From NCBI GenBank assembly GCA_963797255.1, contig CAWCOV010000001.1, forward strand, positions 186,001-250,000: 64,000 nucleotides of DNA, in the 5' to 3' direction. Shown one piece after another: positions 1 through 8,537 of this stretch (the stretch's first letter is position 1; each line of letters opens with the position of its first letter). Under the pieces are notes generated by a model. It did no database searches and was not told the DNA's origin. It saw only the letters and a list, made by a program, of their open reading frames with translations. The stretch comes from JANXZS01 sp963797255 (GTDB lineage Bacteria > Acidobacteriota > Terriglobia > Terriglobales > Acidobacteriaceae). A program made the position numbers and the translations under genes.

Positions 1-2
1 GA

Positions 3-518
3 ATTTCGATTCGCGAGCCGCAGCCGGACGCACCGCTCATCCCCGTAGGGGACTATAGCGCGCTCGAGCCCGAAATTCAGCAAATGGAAAAAAGCCAGGG
101 TGCAAAGCTGATGCATGTGTCGGGCAAGCCTTCCGACGGCCTTGTCCTCTACACCGTCGATGCTGCCGGTAGCTTCGGGGATGCGCAACTGCAGCAGTTC
201 GAGAAATTCGCCCCCTACATCGTAGAGGCAGAGCTAGCGCGGACAGCAGTCACCGATGCAAGCTTCGACACATTGGCAAAATTCACTCATCTTCGTGCGC
301 TCCATCTTGAAGGCACAAAGGTCACAGGCAGCGGTCTTGCCAAGCTCGCTTCTCTATCGCAGCTCACCTATCTTAATCTCAGCAGTACACCGGTCACGCA
401 GACCGCTGTAGCTCCTCTGGCCTCCATGAAGAACTTGCATCATCTTTATCTCTACGACACGCCAGCCAAATCAATACCCGACAGCGGGTCAACGCCGCCG
501 ATCGCGAGAAATCCTTAG
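3..518 (+). CDS. Leucine-rich-repeat protein, C-terminal part (cut by window edge)
   Basis: The frame is open from base 3 to the stop at 518, so the true start lies left of the window and the ATG at 84 is probably internal. The last 140 residues show leucine-rich-repeat units (LRALHLEGTKVTGSG, LTYLNLSSTPVTQTA, LHHLYLYDT), each with the LxxLxLxxTxV pattern of the ribonuclease-inhibitor-like class. In planctomycetes and acidobacteria such short LRR tails are often fused behind cytochrome c or DUF2231 membrane domains; that part, if present, is not visible here. LRRs normally mediate protein binding, and the partner is unknown. The tail after the repeats is short and Pro/Ser-rich. Confidence 0.6.
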   Translation: MSIREPQPDAPLIPVGDYSALEPEIQQMEKSQGAKLMHVSGKPSDGLVLYTVDAAGSFGDAQLQQFEKFAPYIVEAELARTAVTDASFDTLAKFTHLRALHLEGTKVTGSGLAKLASLSQLTYLNLSSTPVTQTAVAPLASMKNLHHLYLYDTPAKSIPDSGSTPPIARNP

Positions 519-843
519 TAAATCAGACAAGCCATCTATTCCACGCGTGCGCAGACGCACGTTCGTTGCAGCCGGAGGTGCATCTATTACAGAATCCGAT
601 GCAAGCGCCGAATCAAGGGGCTTTTTTTGGCGTGCCGATTTCGAAATGAAGAGCGGATGTGAGTTTGGCTTAGGTAAGGTCATCGCGTAGGCACGCATTC
701 TTTGGACTCTTGGTATTTTTTCCCTGTACTATGCTGCTCACCTGAGGAGCGTCGGATCTGTGATGGCGGGCGATGGTATATTTGCGATGTTCGTCGCCGC
801 TGTTCCGGGGACACCCAAACCTGTAGGCCTCAAGGAGAATCTC
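519..843. other. Intergenic region between LRR gene and iscX
   Basis: About 325 bases without a convincing gene. It holds a probable terminator for the upstream gene near 604-628 and the ribosome-binding site of iscX (AAGGAG at about 831-836). Short open frames here lack family features and overlap antisense to each other. No tRNA-like fold or repeat was seen. Confidence 0.5.
604..628 (+). terminator. Possible rho-independent terminator
   Basis: AGCGCC at 604-609 can pair with GGGGCT at 617-622 with one mismatch across a seven-base loop, followed by a run of T from 622 to 628. It lies about 90 bases after the LRR stop codon and on the same strand. The stem is short, so the call is tentative. 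Confidence 0.4.
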
Positions 844-1071
844 ATGTCTGAGAAATTTACCTGGGACGACGCAGAGAAGATCGGAGTGCTTCTCGCAAGA
901 AAACATCCTGAACTTTATCCACTCTCGACTAGCTTAGAGGAGTTGCATCGTCGGGTGGTAGATTTGGCCGAGTTTGAGGACAATTCCGAAGCGTTCGACA
1001 ACAATAAACTGGAATTGATTCGAGCTGCCTGGAACGAGGAGTTCCTTGATCGCACGCAATTAGCGCCATAG
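844..1071 (+). CDS. iscX: Fe-S cluster assembly protein IscX
   Basis: A 75-residue acidic protein that aligns along its whole length with E. coli IscX (66 residues): FTWDDAEKIGVLL matches the N-terminal helix, and LHRRVVDLAEFEDN matches the conserved LxxWxxDLxxFDDD segment, followed by the C-terminal LELIRAAWNEEF. IscX binds the cysteine desulfurase IscS and iron through its acidic face and modulates Fe-S cluster assembly. I chose the ATG at 844 over an ATG at 760 because AAGGAG lies eight bases upstream and the upstream extension has no counterpart in the family. No other isc or suf gene is adjacent, so it stands alone here. Confidence 0.85.
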   Translation: MSEKFTWDDAEKIGVLLARKHPELYPLSTSLEELHRRVVDLAEFEDNSEAFDNNKLELIRAAWNEEFLDRTQLAP

Positions 1072-1115
1072 TCACGTACTCGCATGCTGCGAGCACGAAA
1101 GGACGCGTGCCCATT

Positions 1116-3516
1116 TCAGCTTGGAGCGGAGGTCGTGAGCGCGGGAAGGCCAACCCGCTGCAATATGGCTTGGAAGCTTGGGTTGTCCCGCAATGCGTCC
1201 ATGCTCGGATCTATATGAAGATAGATAAGCCAGTGGGAATGTTCTTCATAGCATTTCTCCAGGTATTCGATCGCGCGTTCGTTTTCTCCCAGGCCAATGT
1301 GTATTCCGGCGAAAAAGTAGGGTGCGACATACTTTTGCTTCGCTAGTTTTGTCAGATCCTCGAGTATCTGACGTGCTTCTTTGGTCCTACCAGCCGCGCC
1401 GAGAGTGTGCGCAAGTGCCGCGCGCATCAGAGGACTGCCGGCTGACAGCGTTACCCCCTTTTCACCCTCAGTAATGGCGAGCTCATAACAACCCGTTTTC
1501 CTGAGCAGCAGACCAAGAATCCAGTAAGTGACGGGATAGTTGGGGTCCAAATCGACAGTTCGCCGGAGATGTTCGATGGCTTCATCATGTCGGCGGGCAA
1601 AATAGAGGGCCCATCCGACTGCAACGTTAATAATGAGTGACAAAGGATCTAGATCGAGCCCCATCTTCATCCTGGTCATCGCTTCCGCATGTCGCCCCAC
1701 GGTCATTGCATACTCTGCGTACCAGTGGTTGGCGGTTGCGTAGGTGGGCCCAAGTTCGAGGCTTCGTTTGAATTCCACCTGCGACTTATCCCACTCCCAA
1801 TCGTGAAGCCACAACAGGGCCGCAAAAGCCGTGTGGGCTTCGGCGAGATCCGGGTCGAGTTGCAGGGCGGCCTTCGCAGCCGACTTTGCCCTTAGGGAAT
1901 GCCTCCTTCGGCGGAAGGTAGCTGTTCCATCCCAGCAGCACGTAACAATCGGCCAAACCAGCGTAGGCCAATGCGTAGCTGGGATCGTTCTCGATTGCCT
2001 GCTGAAAGTGCTCGATTGCCTTGTAGAAACCCTCTTCCGTCCAACGGTTCCAGTGGTGACGACCCTTCAGGTAGAGTTGGTACGCCTCGGCATTCTGCGT
2101 GTGGCGCTTTGTCAGTTGCTTCTTTTCTGCTCGGGTCAAATGTAGCCGCAATTTCCCCGATATTTCGCTGGAAATTTCATCCTGGACCATAAAGATGTCG
2201 CCAGGCTTGCGATCGTATTGCGCGCCCCAGAGTTGAGAACCAGTGGCCACATCGACCAATTCGGTTCCAATGCGTAACGAGCCGCCGCTTTGCATAATTC
2301 TTCCGGTGAGCACAGCGCGCACTCTAAGCTCACGACCTACGGCTTGAGGGTCAATTTCGCGGGACTTGAACCTTGAGACGGTGCTCTGAGCCATCACTCG
2401 AAGCTTCGGCAGTGTCGCCAGAATATTAATGAGACTTCCGGTGATACCTTCACTGAGGTATTCGTGTTCAGGATCGCCACTCGCATTTCCGAAGGGCAAA
2501 ACTGCCAGCGAGTCAATCACCCTGGCAACTCGTTGCTGGCGCAGAGCAGTGTTTTGCCCGGAGGAACCCTGGACCCGCTGCTTGCGGGTTGAAGATGAAC
2601 GACCTGTTGTTGGTGTCAGGGGCGACCCTGTTTCTATCTCCACAACCCTGCTACCCGACTCCGTTTGTCGCTTGAGCCGTTGCAACTCAGCCCGCATGTC
2701 TGACGCGTTCTGATACCGCAGGTTTTTGTCCTTCTCTAAGGCTCTCCAGATCACCTCCTGGAGTGCCAGAGGAATGTTGGGATTTACTCGCATGGGAGCA
2801 ACCGGATCGCGGTTGAGAATCGCTTCGGAGATGAGGCCGGAACTGGCTCCTTGAAAGGGAACCTTCCCCGTAGCCATTTGGTAAAGAACGATCCCGAAAG
2901 AGAACAGATCTGAGCGACCGTCCAACTCTTCTGCCCTCACTTGCTCTGGAGACATGTAGGCGGCGGTTCCCAGGGCTATCCCCGGGGTTGTGAGTAGCTC
3001 GTCGGACTCGATGTCCGAAGTGCTCGTCGCGATCCCTTCAGGTTTGAGCAATGATTTCGCCACACCGAAGTCGAGAATCTTGGCGCGGCCCCGCTTGGTG
3101 ACAAAAATATTGGCAGGTTTGATGTCGCGGTGGATGATGCCCTGTGAGTGGGAAGCTTCCAGAGCATCAGCGATCTCGATGCCCAGATCAAGCACCGTCT
3201 CGATGTCCAAAGGCTTGCCGCTGATCCGGTGTCGCAGCGTCTGGCCTTCGAGCAATTCCATGGCTATGAAGGTTTTCCCATCGGCCTCGTCAATCTCGTG
3301 GATGGTGCAAATGTTCGGATGATTCAGTGCAGAAGCAGCTTTGGCTTCGCGCTGAAAACGGCTGAGTGCCTGCGGGCCCTTGGCTACGTTATCGGGCAGA
3401 AACTTGAGAGCGACAAAGCGGCCGAGCTTAACATCCTCGGCCTTGTATACGACCCCCATCCCGCCAGCACCGAGCTCTTCGATGATGCGATAGTGCGAGA
3501 TGGTTTGCCCAATCAT
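1116..3516 (-). CDS. Ser/Thr protein kinase with TolB-like domain and TPRs, interrupted by a frameshift
   Basis: Reads as one 800-residue protein if one extra base in the triplet C run at 1889-1891 (plus strand) is ignored. Residues 8-270 form a Hanks-type kinase: glycine loop GAGGMG from residue 16, Lys38 in VALK, HRDIKPAN with catalytic Asp131, DFG at 149-151 and the activation segment GTAAYMSPEQVR. A TolB/FlgO-like region follows (AVLPFGNASGDPEHEYLSEG), then tetratricopeptide repeats to the end. No clear membrane segment separates kinase and sensor. The family is common in acidobacteria, with unknown signals and substrates. As sequenced, the upstream frame ends at 1786 and the TPR half begins in another frame at 1814. 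Confidence 0.85.
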
Positions 3517-3625
3517 TGGCGCGAATCTTACTTCTGCAAAACGGGCAAGTCAATGAGACCTCGGGAGTTGGCAGGAGACAGTGCCATCGGCGGAGCTGGA
3601 AAATTGTAGCTAAAAGTTGCAGAGT

Positions 3626-4375
3626 TCATAATTGCGGCTTCTTCCGTCGCCAAAGTTCGCTAACGAGGATTCCTCGTATGTTGGTGGTTTGTTTTTCCAG
3701 ACGAAATCCTCGGCTTCGAAGTATTCGCCGATAGTCCGGTAAAGAACGAACCGCAAGGCCTGTTAGTAGACCGAAGGACGTGTAGAGAAGCCTGATAAGG
3801 ATTCGCGCGCACATCCGTGGTCCCGCGGGAGGAACGTCGAATTCCGAAACGATCCAGATCGATTCGTGCGCCAATCTGGGGATAATTCGATCGACAATCC
3901 TTTCAACTTCGCGATCCGTGAGGCAGTCAAAGAAAAAGTGCGTTACTACAAGATCGTAACCGCTTCCGACAGGGTAGAACTTCTCGTCAATAACATCGGC
4001 CTGCGTGAGTGTAACGCGATCTGCCGCCCCAACTTTACATACCTTGGATTGTAGGAGTGCCAGCATGCTGGCACTTGAGTCGACGGCTTCGGCATGTAGC
4101 CCTCGATTCTGACCCGCCAGCCGCGCAAGGAATCGCCCGTCTCCATCGCCAAGGACCAAAGCATGCTTCCTATCGGTAATGCGAGGGATGTGCGCGAACC
4201 TGACCCGCTCCAGCAATCGGCCGAATGTAATGTACTCAAGCCAGCGATACGGCCGTGCAATGGCATCGAAGTTTGCGGCCCGGCGGTTGTTGGTTCGGCG
4301 TAACACCAGGTCGTCACCCATGTCAGAACGTACACGATTGATTTCATGCCAAAGGGCCGCTGCCGCACGAGTCAT
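3626..4375 (-). CDS. Class I SAM-dependent methyltransferase
   Basis: A 249-residue protein. HALVLGDGDGRFLARLA is motif I of the Rossmann-fold methyltransferases (usually ExGxGxG), and AVDSSASMLALL is the acidic-loop motif II. YDLVVTHFFFDCLTD matches motif IV, followed by a strand with HESIWIVSEFDVPP. A hydrophobic stretch near residue 190 (ILIRLLYTSFGLLTGLAV) suggests membrane contact. The start has GGAG about eight bases upstream. It begins 15 bases after the stop of the UbiA-like gene, so the two probably form an operon and may act on the same lipid or quinone-like product. The substrate is unknown. Confidence 0.75.
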   Translation of the reverse strand: MTRAAAALWHEINRVRSDMGDDLVLRRTNNRRAANFDAIARPYRWLEYITFGRLLERVRFAHIPRITDRKHALVLGDGDGRFLARLAGQNRGLHAEAVDSSASMLALLQSKVCKVGAADRVTLTQADVIDEKFYPVGSGYDLVVTHFFFDCLTDREVERIVDRIIPRLAHESIWIVSEFDVPPAGPRMCARILIRLLYTSFGLLTGLAVRSLPDYRRILRSRGFRLEKQTTNIRGILVSELWRRKKPQL

Positions 4376-4390
4376 CGCACTCCGCAGATG

Positions 4391-5308
4391 CTACCGCAGT
4401 AAAAAGATCAACGGGGTAAGCAGGGCTGCGTCGGCGGCAATGCGCAACTGAATTGATGAGAGTTTTCTGCGAAAACGATCCAGCGCGAAGAGCGCGATTG
4501 CGCTTAGTGCAGCAGACAGAAACACAGACTGAAGCGAGAGTGTTTTGGGGAGCATCGTTGTCGCTGCCGCAATTTCCAGTGCGATTACGCACACTGCCAG
4601 TGCAATCCTGGCGAGGTTCCGACCTGCCCATTTAGTCGTTGCATGCATGTGTTTGAAGGATGGTTCAAAACCCTTCGTCGTCTCCCAATGCTCAATCGCT
4701 ACACAATTCAGCCAGCAAAGAACCGCAAAACAAATGACGGCAAGTGACATCTCTGCGTAGTGTCCAGCGGCGTTACGACCGATCCGCGAGCAGGCCGGAA
4801 CAGCGGTTGCGACAGCAAACAAGATAGCGACGGCCACTTCTTTAGGCAGCCTGGTTTTCCTGCCGGATGAACCGTTTTCAATTGGGTTGGTTTCATTTTG
4901 TACTGGCGGATTGGCTGTCTTACCCATTCTGAGGGAGGAACCGTGTATCGCTGCGAAATAGACCATTACGACGCCGAAAACGATCGTGTCGTCTCTGCGA
5001 GTGAAGGATGGCATGCGCGTTGCAATCAGCCAGAGCAGGATCGTACAACCAGTCAGCGCAGCGAACAAGAAATGTTTGCAGTTTCTCGCATAGAAGTGGT
5101 GTCGCTCCCGCATCGGTTTCAACTCATCATGAGAAATGCCGTCCAGCAAGCGGTCGGCGATATAGATTAGCCAGGTACCCAAAGCAAGAATTAACGCTCC
5201 AAGCCAAGGAAGGCGCACATGCATCACACTTGCGAAAAGATATGCCCATACGACCGCAACGGTCGGCGCATCGAAGCTGAGCAGATGCCACCAGCGAATC
5301 AACCTCAA
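4391..5308 (-). CDS. UbiA-like integral membrane protein
   Basis: A 305-residue protein with about eight hydrophobic segments. The first loop, YIADRLLDGISHDE, resembles the Asp-rich NDxxDxxxD motif of UbiA prenyltransferases, but the canonical Asn-Asp is replaced by Ala-Asp. The second Asp-rich motif is not obvious, so activity is uncertain. UbiA enzymes move a prenyl chain onto an aromatic or sugar acceptor inside the membrane. The start is a TTG chosen because GAGGTGAT lies about ten bases upstream; no in-frame ATG competes. It leads a likely two-gene operon with the methyltransferase at 3626-4375. It could also be a family unrelated to UbiA. Confidence 0.55.
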   Translation of the reverse strand: MRLIRWWHLLSFDAPTVAVVWAYLFASVMHVRLPWLGALILALGTWLIYIADRLLDGISHDELKPMRERHHFYARNCKHFLFAALTGCTILLWLIATRMPSFTRRDDTIVFGVVMVYFAAIHGSSLRMGKTANPPVQNETNPIENGSSGRKTRLPKEVAVAILFAVATAVPACSRIGRNAAGHYAEMSLAVICFAVLCWLNCVAIEHWETTKGFEPSFKHMHATTKWAGRNLARIALAVCVIALEIAAATTMLPKTLSLQSVFLSAALSAIALFALDRFRRKLSSIQLRIAADAALLTPLIFLLR

Positions 5309-5533
5309 AAAAGATCACCTCAGCTGTTGGGTTGGGCGAAATGGGACGAGATCTTCACAACAATGTTTGTAATTACAAATCAATAAAGAGATCATAATCG
5401 GCAACGTCCGAAGACTGCGGATATTTCTAAAAGATGACGAAATTGCCCGAATTGCTTGGGCGCAAAACTGGAAAATCATTGACCTATTAGAGTTGAAAAA
5501 GGAACATCTCAAAACTTCGTTCAGGAGAAAATC

Positions 5534-6490
5534 GTGGCCGCGATATCCATCTTTTGCAAGCAGTCTAAGATGTCCGCTCTCTTTATACTTGGTGGGCGCG
5601 CGTTCCTTCTATGTGCTTCTCTCAGTCTAAGCGCACAGACGCAGATCAACAAAAAGAGCACCCCGCTTCACATCGATGTGCAGGATGCGCGGGGAGCGCG
5701 TGTAGCAGGACCCGAGAACGGCCCTAAATCTTCTGGGCGAACATCGGCAACCCTCGCCTTCAGTCGCGAGTATCAAGCCGGAGATCGCATCGTCTTCAGC
5801 GGACCGAAACGGATGGCGATTCAAATCGACGAGAACATCCCAGAATGTCTTATTTATAACTCCGGTGCTTCGCAGGATGAAGTCGTTTATGAGATTCCTT
5901 TCGGTCGCGCGGAAGCTCAAACCGGAAGCGCGTATGCGCCCGAAAGCTTCGCTGGCCAATCCCATCGCGTGACACTCCGAGCTTTGACCGCGAAGGAGAT
6001 TAAAGGTTATCGCAATCTCGCGCTTAATCCATGCGACCTGCTGCGGTCTGGTGAAAGCTCTCCCGGAATTTATCCGCATGCAAGCTCCAACAGTGTTTCT
6101 AGAAACCTGTTCGACTTTGAATCGCGTAATGCGATCGATGGGGTTACGTTGAATGGTCATCACGGCGTTTGGCCTTATCAATCCTGGGGGCCGCAGTTGC
6201 GCACGGACATCTGGTGGAAAGCGGATTTCGGCAGGCCCGTCGAATTGGACAAAATTCGCCTGATGGTCAGGGCAGATTTTCCGCACGACAGCTATTGGAA
6301 GAAGGTAGATGTAGAGTTCTCCGACGGTAGCCACGTTCCGATTGACATAGCGTCTTCTGCCGACTTCCAGGAGTTCTCGTTTCCAAAACGAAAGAGTTCA
6401 TGGGTGCGCATCATCAACGTGGTGCCAGAAGACCCGGCAAAGTGGTGCGCACTAATTGAGTTTGAGGCCTGGGGACACGACCTGCCATAG
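5534..6490 (+). CDS. Secreted protein with discoidin-like (F5/8 type C) carbohydrate-binding domain
   Basis: 318 residues from a GTG start with AGGAGA about seven bases upstream; an ATG at 5570 is the alternative. The N-terminus is a signal peptide (hydrophobic LFILGGRAFLLCASLSL, cut near SAQTQ). Residues 200-315 look like a galactose-binding jelly roll: RNAIDG, then DIWWKADFGRPVELDKIRL, FPHDSYWKKVDVEFSDG and a C-terminal WVRIINVVP strand. This pattern is typical of F5/8 type C-like modules attached to glycosidases. No catalytic domain is visible, so it is probably an exported glycan-binding or chaperone-like protein. It precedes a tannase-family esterase on the same strand. Confidence 0.6.
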   Translation: MAAISIFCKQSKMSALFILGGRAFLLCASLSLSAQTQINKKSTPLHIDVQDARGARVAGPENGPKSSGRTSATLAFSREYQAGDRIVFSGPKRMAIQIDENIPECLIYNSGASQDEVVYEIPFGRAEAQTGSAYAPESFAGQSHRVTLRALTAKEIKGYRNLALNPCDLLRSGESSPGIYPHASSNSVSRNLFDFESRNAIDGVTLNGHHGVWPYQSWGPQLRTDIWWKADFGRPVELDKIRLMVRADFPHDSYWKKVDVEFSDGSHVPIDIASSADFQEFSFPKRKSSWVRIINVVPEDPAKWCALIEFEAWGHDLP

Positions 6491-6679
6491 CGTCCGTAAA
6501 CCAAACTGAAATGGAACTCACAGCACATGGGATGCTCTCTTGCACGAGGTGCCGGCTGGCCTCCCAAGGACCCTGACAGAAGCTGCTATAAATGTTGGTT
6601 GTTCCAAATCGAAGGCGCCTGGAGTTCTAGCGTTCGCGCCAGCGGAACTTGATTTGGGTTTCGACTGCAAGGGAGTGCG

Positions 6680-8329
6680 ATGAATCTTTTCAATGGATCC
6701 ACGCTGTTCACAGTCATTTTCGCAGGGGTATGCGCTATGCAGGGTCAGGCTGTCACACCGCCTCCGTCATTTTCTACACGGTGCGGAGACCTGACAAAAA
6801 TACAGATCGAAAACGCAACGATCTTGGAAGCCATCGAGGTTCCTGCCGGGCAGCCAGTTTCCGTGGGAGGTACTTATGGTCCTCCGGTCGTACTGAAATC
6901 CCTTCCCGCTCACTGTGTTGTACATGGCGAAGTAAATCATCACAAGAGCTCGAGTGGGAAAGAGTATGGCGACAAATTCGAGATTCGTATGCCGGAGGCG
7001 TGGGAAGGCAGGCTTCTGTTTCTGGGTGGAGGTGGACTTGATGGAATCCTTAACCCTGCGTTGGGTCTAAAGGGCCCCGTTACTACACCCGACAGCAAAT
7101 CTGCCATGCATTTTGGATACGCCGTAATTTCGACGGATGGCGGTCACCAGGACAAGAACCCAATTACACCAGACGGCTCCTTTGGCTCTGATTCTGAAGC
7201 CCGTATCGACTATAACTATCGTTCCACCAAGCTCGTCACGGATGTAGCCCGTAAGGTCATTGTGCAGTTTTATGGTCAGTCTATTCGGCACTCCTACTTC
7301 CAGGGATGTTCGAATGGCGGACGCGAAGGCTTGATGACCGCCGAGCGCTATCCCGAGTATTTTGATGGGGTCGTTGCCGGTGCGCCCGCCTTCAACCTGA
7401 CGAATGCAGCAATCGCCGAAGCATGGAACACCATGCAACTTGCCTCGATTTCGCCGAAGAAACCGGATGGTTCTCCAGATCTGGCGCAATCGTTGACTGA
7501 GGCCGACTTAAAGCTCCTAGTCGCTCGTGTTCTGGAGAAATGCGATGCACTTGATGGCTTGAAAGATGAGATGATCTTCAACCCCGAGGCCTGTCATTTC
7601 GATCCAACCGTGCTGAAGTGCGCGTCTGGACAAGGGGCCTCCTGCTTGTCGGCTGAAAAGGTCGAAGTGATCAGGAAGATTTTCGATGGTCCTCATGATT
7701 CTAGCGGCAAGGCACTCTATTCGCAGTGGCCGTACGATTCCGGGGATGGTGCCGAAGGATGGCGCGTGTGGATGACAGGGCTTGGACCGGTCCCCTCGAT
7801 CAACGTACTGATTTTCCCATCATTCTTCAACGGGCTTGCGCTTGCAGGCACCCCTCCGCCCATCGATATCTTCAAGTTCAACTTTGATACGGATCCGGCG
7901 CGAATTGACAAGGCATCGGCGGAGATCAATGCAACGGCGGTGGACTGGTCCGCATTCAAAAAACGTGGAGGAAGACTCTTGCTTTATACCGGGGTTAGCG
8001 ATCCAGTCTTCTCCGCACTTGACCTTATTCGTTATTACAAGCAAATAGTGCAAAAGAACGGCGGAGAGAATAACGTACTGGGCTTTGCTCGCCTGTTCCT
8101 GGTGCCGGGAATGAACCACTGCAGCGGTGGGCCCGGATTAGATGACTTCGATGCATTGGCGGCTATGCAGGAATGGGTGGAAAACGGCAAAGCGCCAGAA
8201 AGCCTGCTGGCGAGCGGAAGAGCGTTCCCCGGCATAACCCGTCCATTGTGCGCTTATCCCCTTATTGCAAAATATGGCGGAAAGGCCAATCCCCACGACG
8301 CCGCGAGCTTTAGCTGCCAGATGCCCTGA
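6680..8329 (+). CDS. Secreted tannase/feruloyl esterase family protein
   Basis: 549 residues with a signal peptide (LFTVIFAGVCAMQGQA). It belongs to the tannase/feruloyl esterase family of alpha/beta hydrolases and shows the CS-D-HC arrangement: Cys210-Ser211 in QGCSNGGREG (nucleophile elbow), Asp441 in YTGVSDPVF and His480-Cys481 in MNHCSGG. The two cysteines next to Ser and His normally form the disulfide that holds the triad. The lid region contains a predicted calcium-type loop (EKCDALDGLKDEM). Members hydrolyse gallate, feruloyl or similar aromatic esters of plant polymers, and this copy would act in the periplasm or outside. The exact ester cannot be told from sequence. Confidence 0.88.
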   Translation: MNLFNGSTLFTVIFAGVCAMQGQAVTPPPSFSTRCGDLTKIQIENATILEAIEVPAGQPVSVGGTYGPPVVLKSLPAHCVVHGEVNHHKSSSGKEYGDKFEIRMPEAWEGRLLFLGGGGLDGILNPALGLKGPVTTPDSKSAMHFGYAVISTDGGHQDKNPITPDGSFGSDSEARIDYNYRSTKLVTDVARKVIVQFYGQSIRHSYFQGCSNGGREGLMTAERYPEYFDGVVAGAPAFNLTNAAIAEAWNTMQLASISPKKPDGSPDLAQSLTEADLKLLVARVLEKCDALDGLKDEMIFNPEACHFDPTVLKCASGQGASCLSAEKVEVIRKIFDGPHDSSGKALYSQWPYDSGDGAEGWRVWMTGLGPVPSINVLIFPSFFNGLALAGTPPPIDIFKFNFDTDPARIDKASAEINATAVDWSAFKKRGGRLLLYTGVSDPVFSALDLIRYYKQIVQKNGGENNVLGFARLFLVPGMNHCSGGPGLDDFDALAAMQEWVENGKAPESLLASGRAFPGITRPLCAYPLIAKYGGKANPHDAASFSCQMP

Positions 8330-8537
8330 AGTTTGCGGGTTATTGACATCGCGGAGTATGCTCATGGGCGCCAATTGGACTTCTCAACCGACGAGTTCGA
8401 GAGTACGCTTTCGCAAGCCCGCACAGGTTTAATTTGTATTTTCCCTAAACGGGAACTCGGGCCCCACAAAAGCGTGTCCTGATCAATTAAAGGGAACTAC
8501 ATCCCAGTCCAGTCGTAGATTCAGTCAGGGCATTCAA

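Noticed and set aside
8441..8455. Short inverted repeat TTCCC-taaac-GGGAA after the tannase gene
   Set aside because: Only five base pairs and no T tract follow, too weak to call a terminator.
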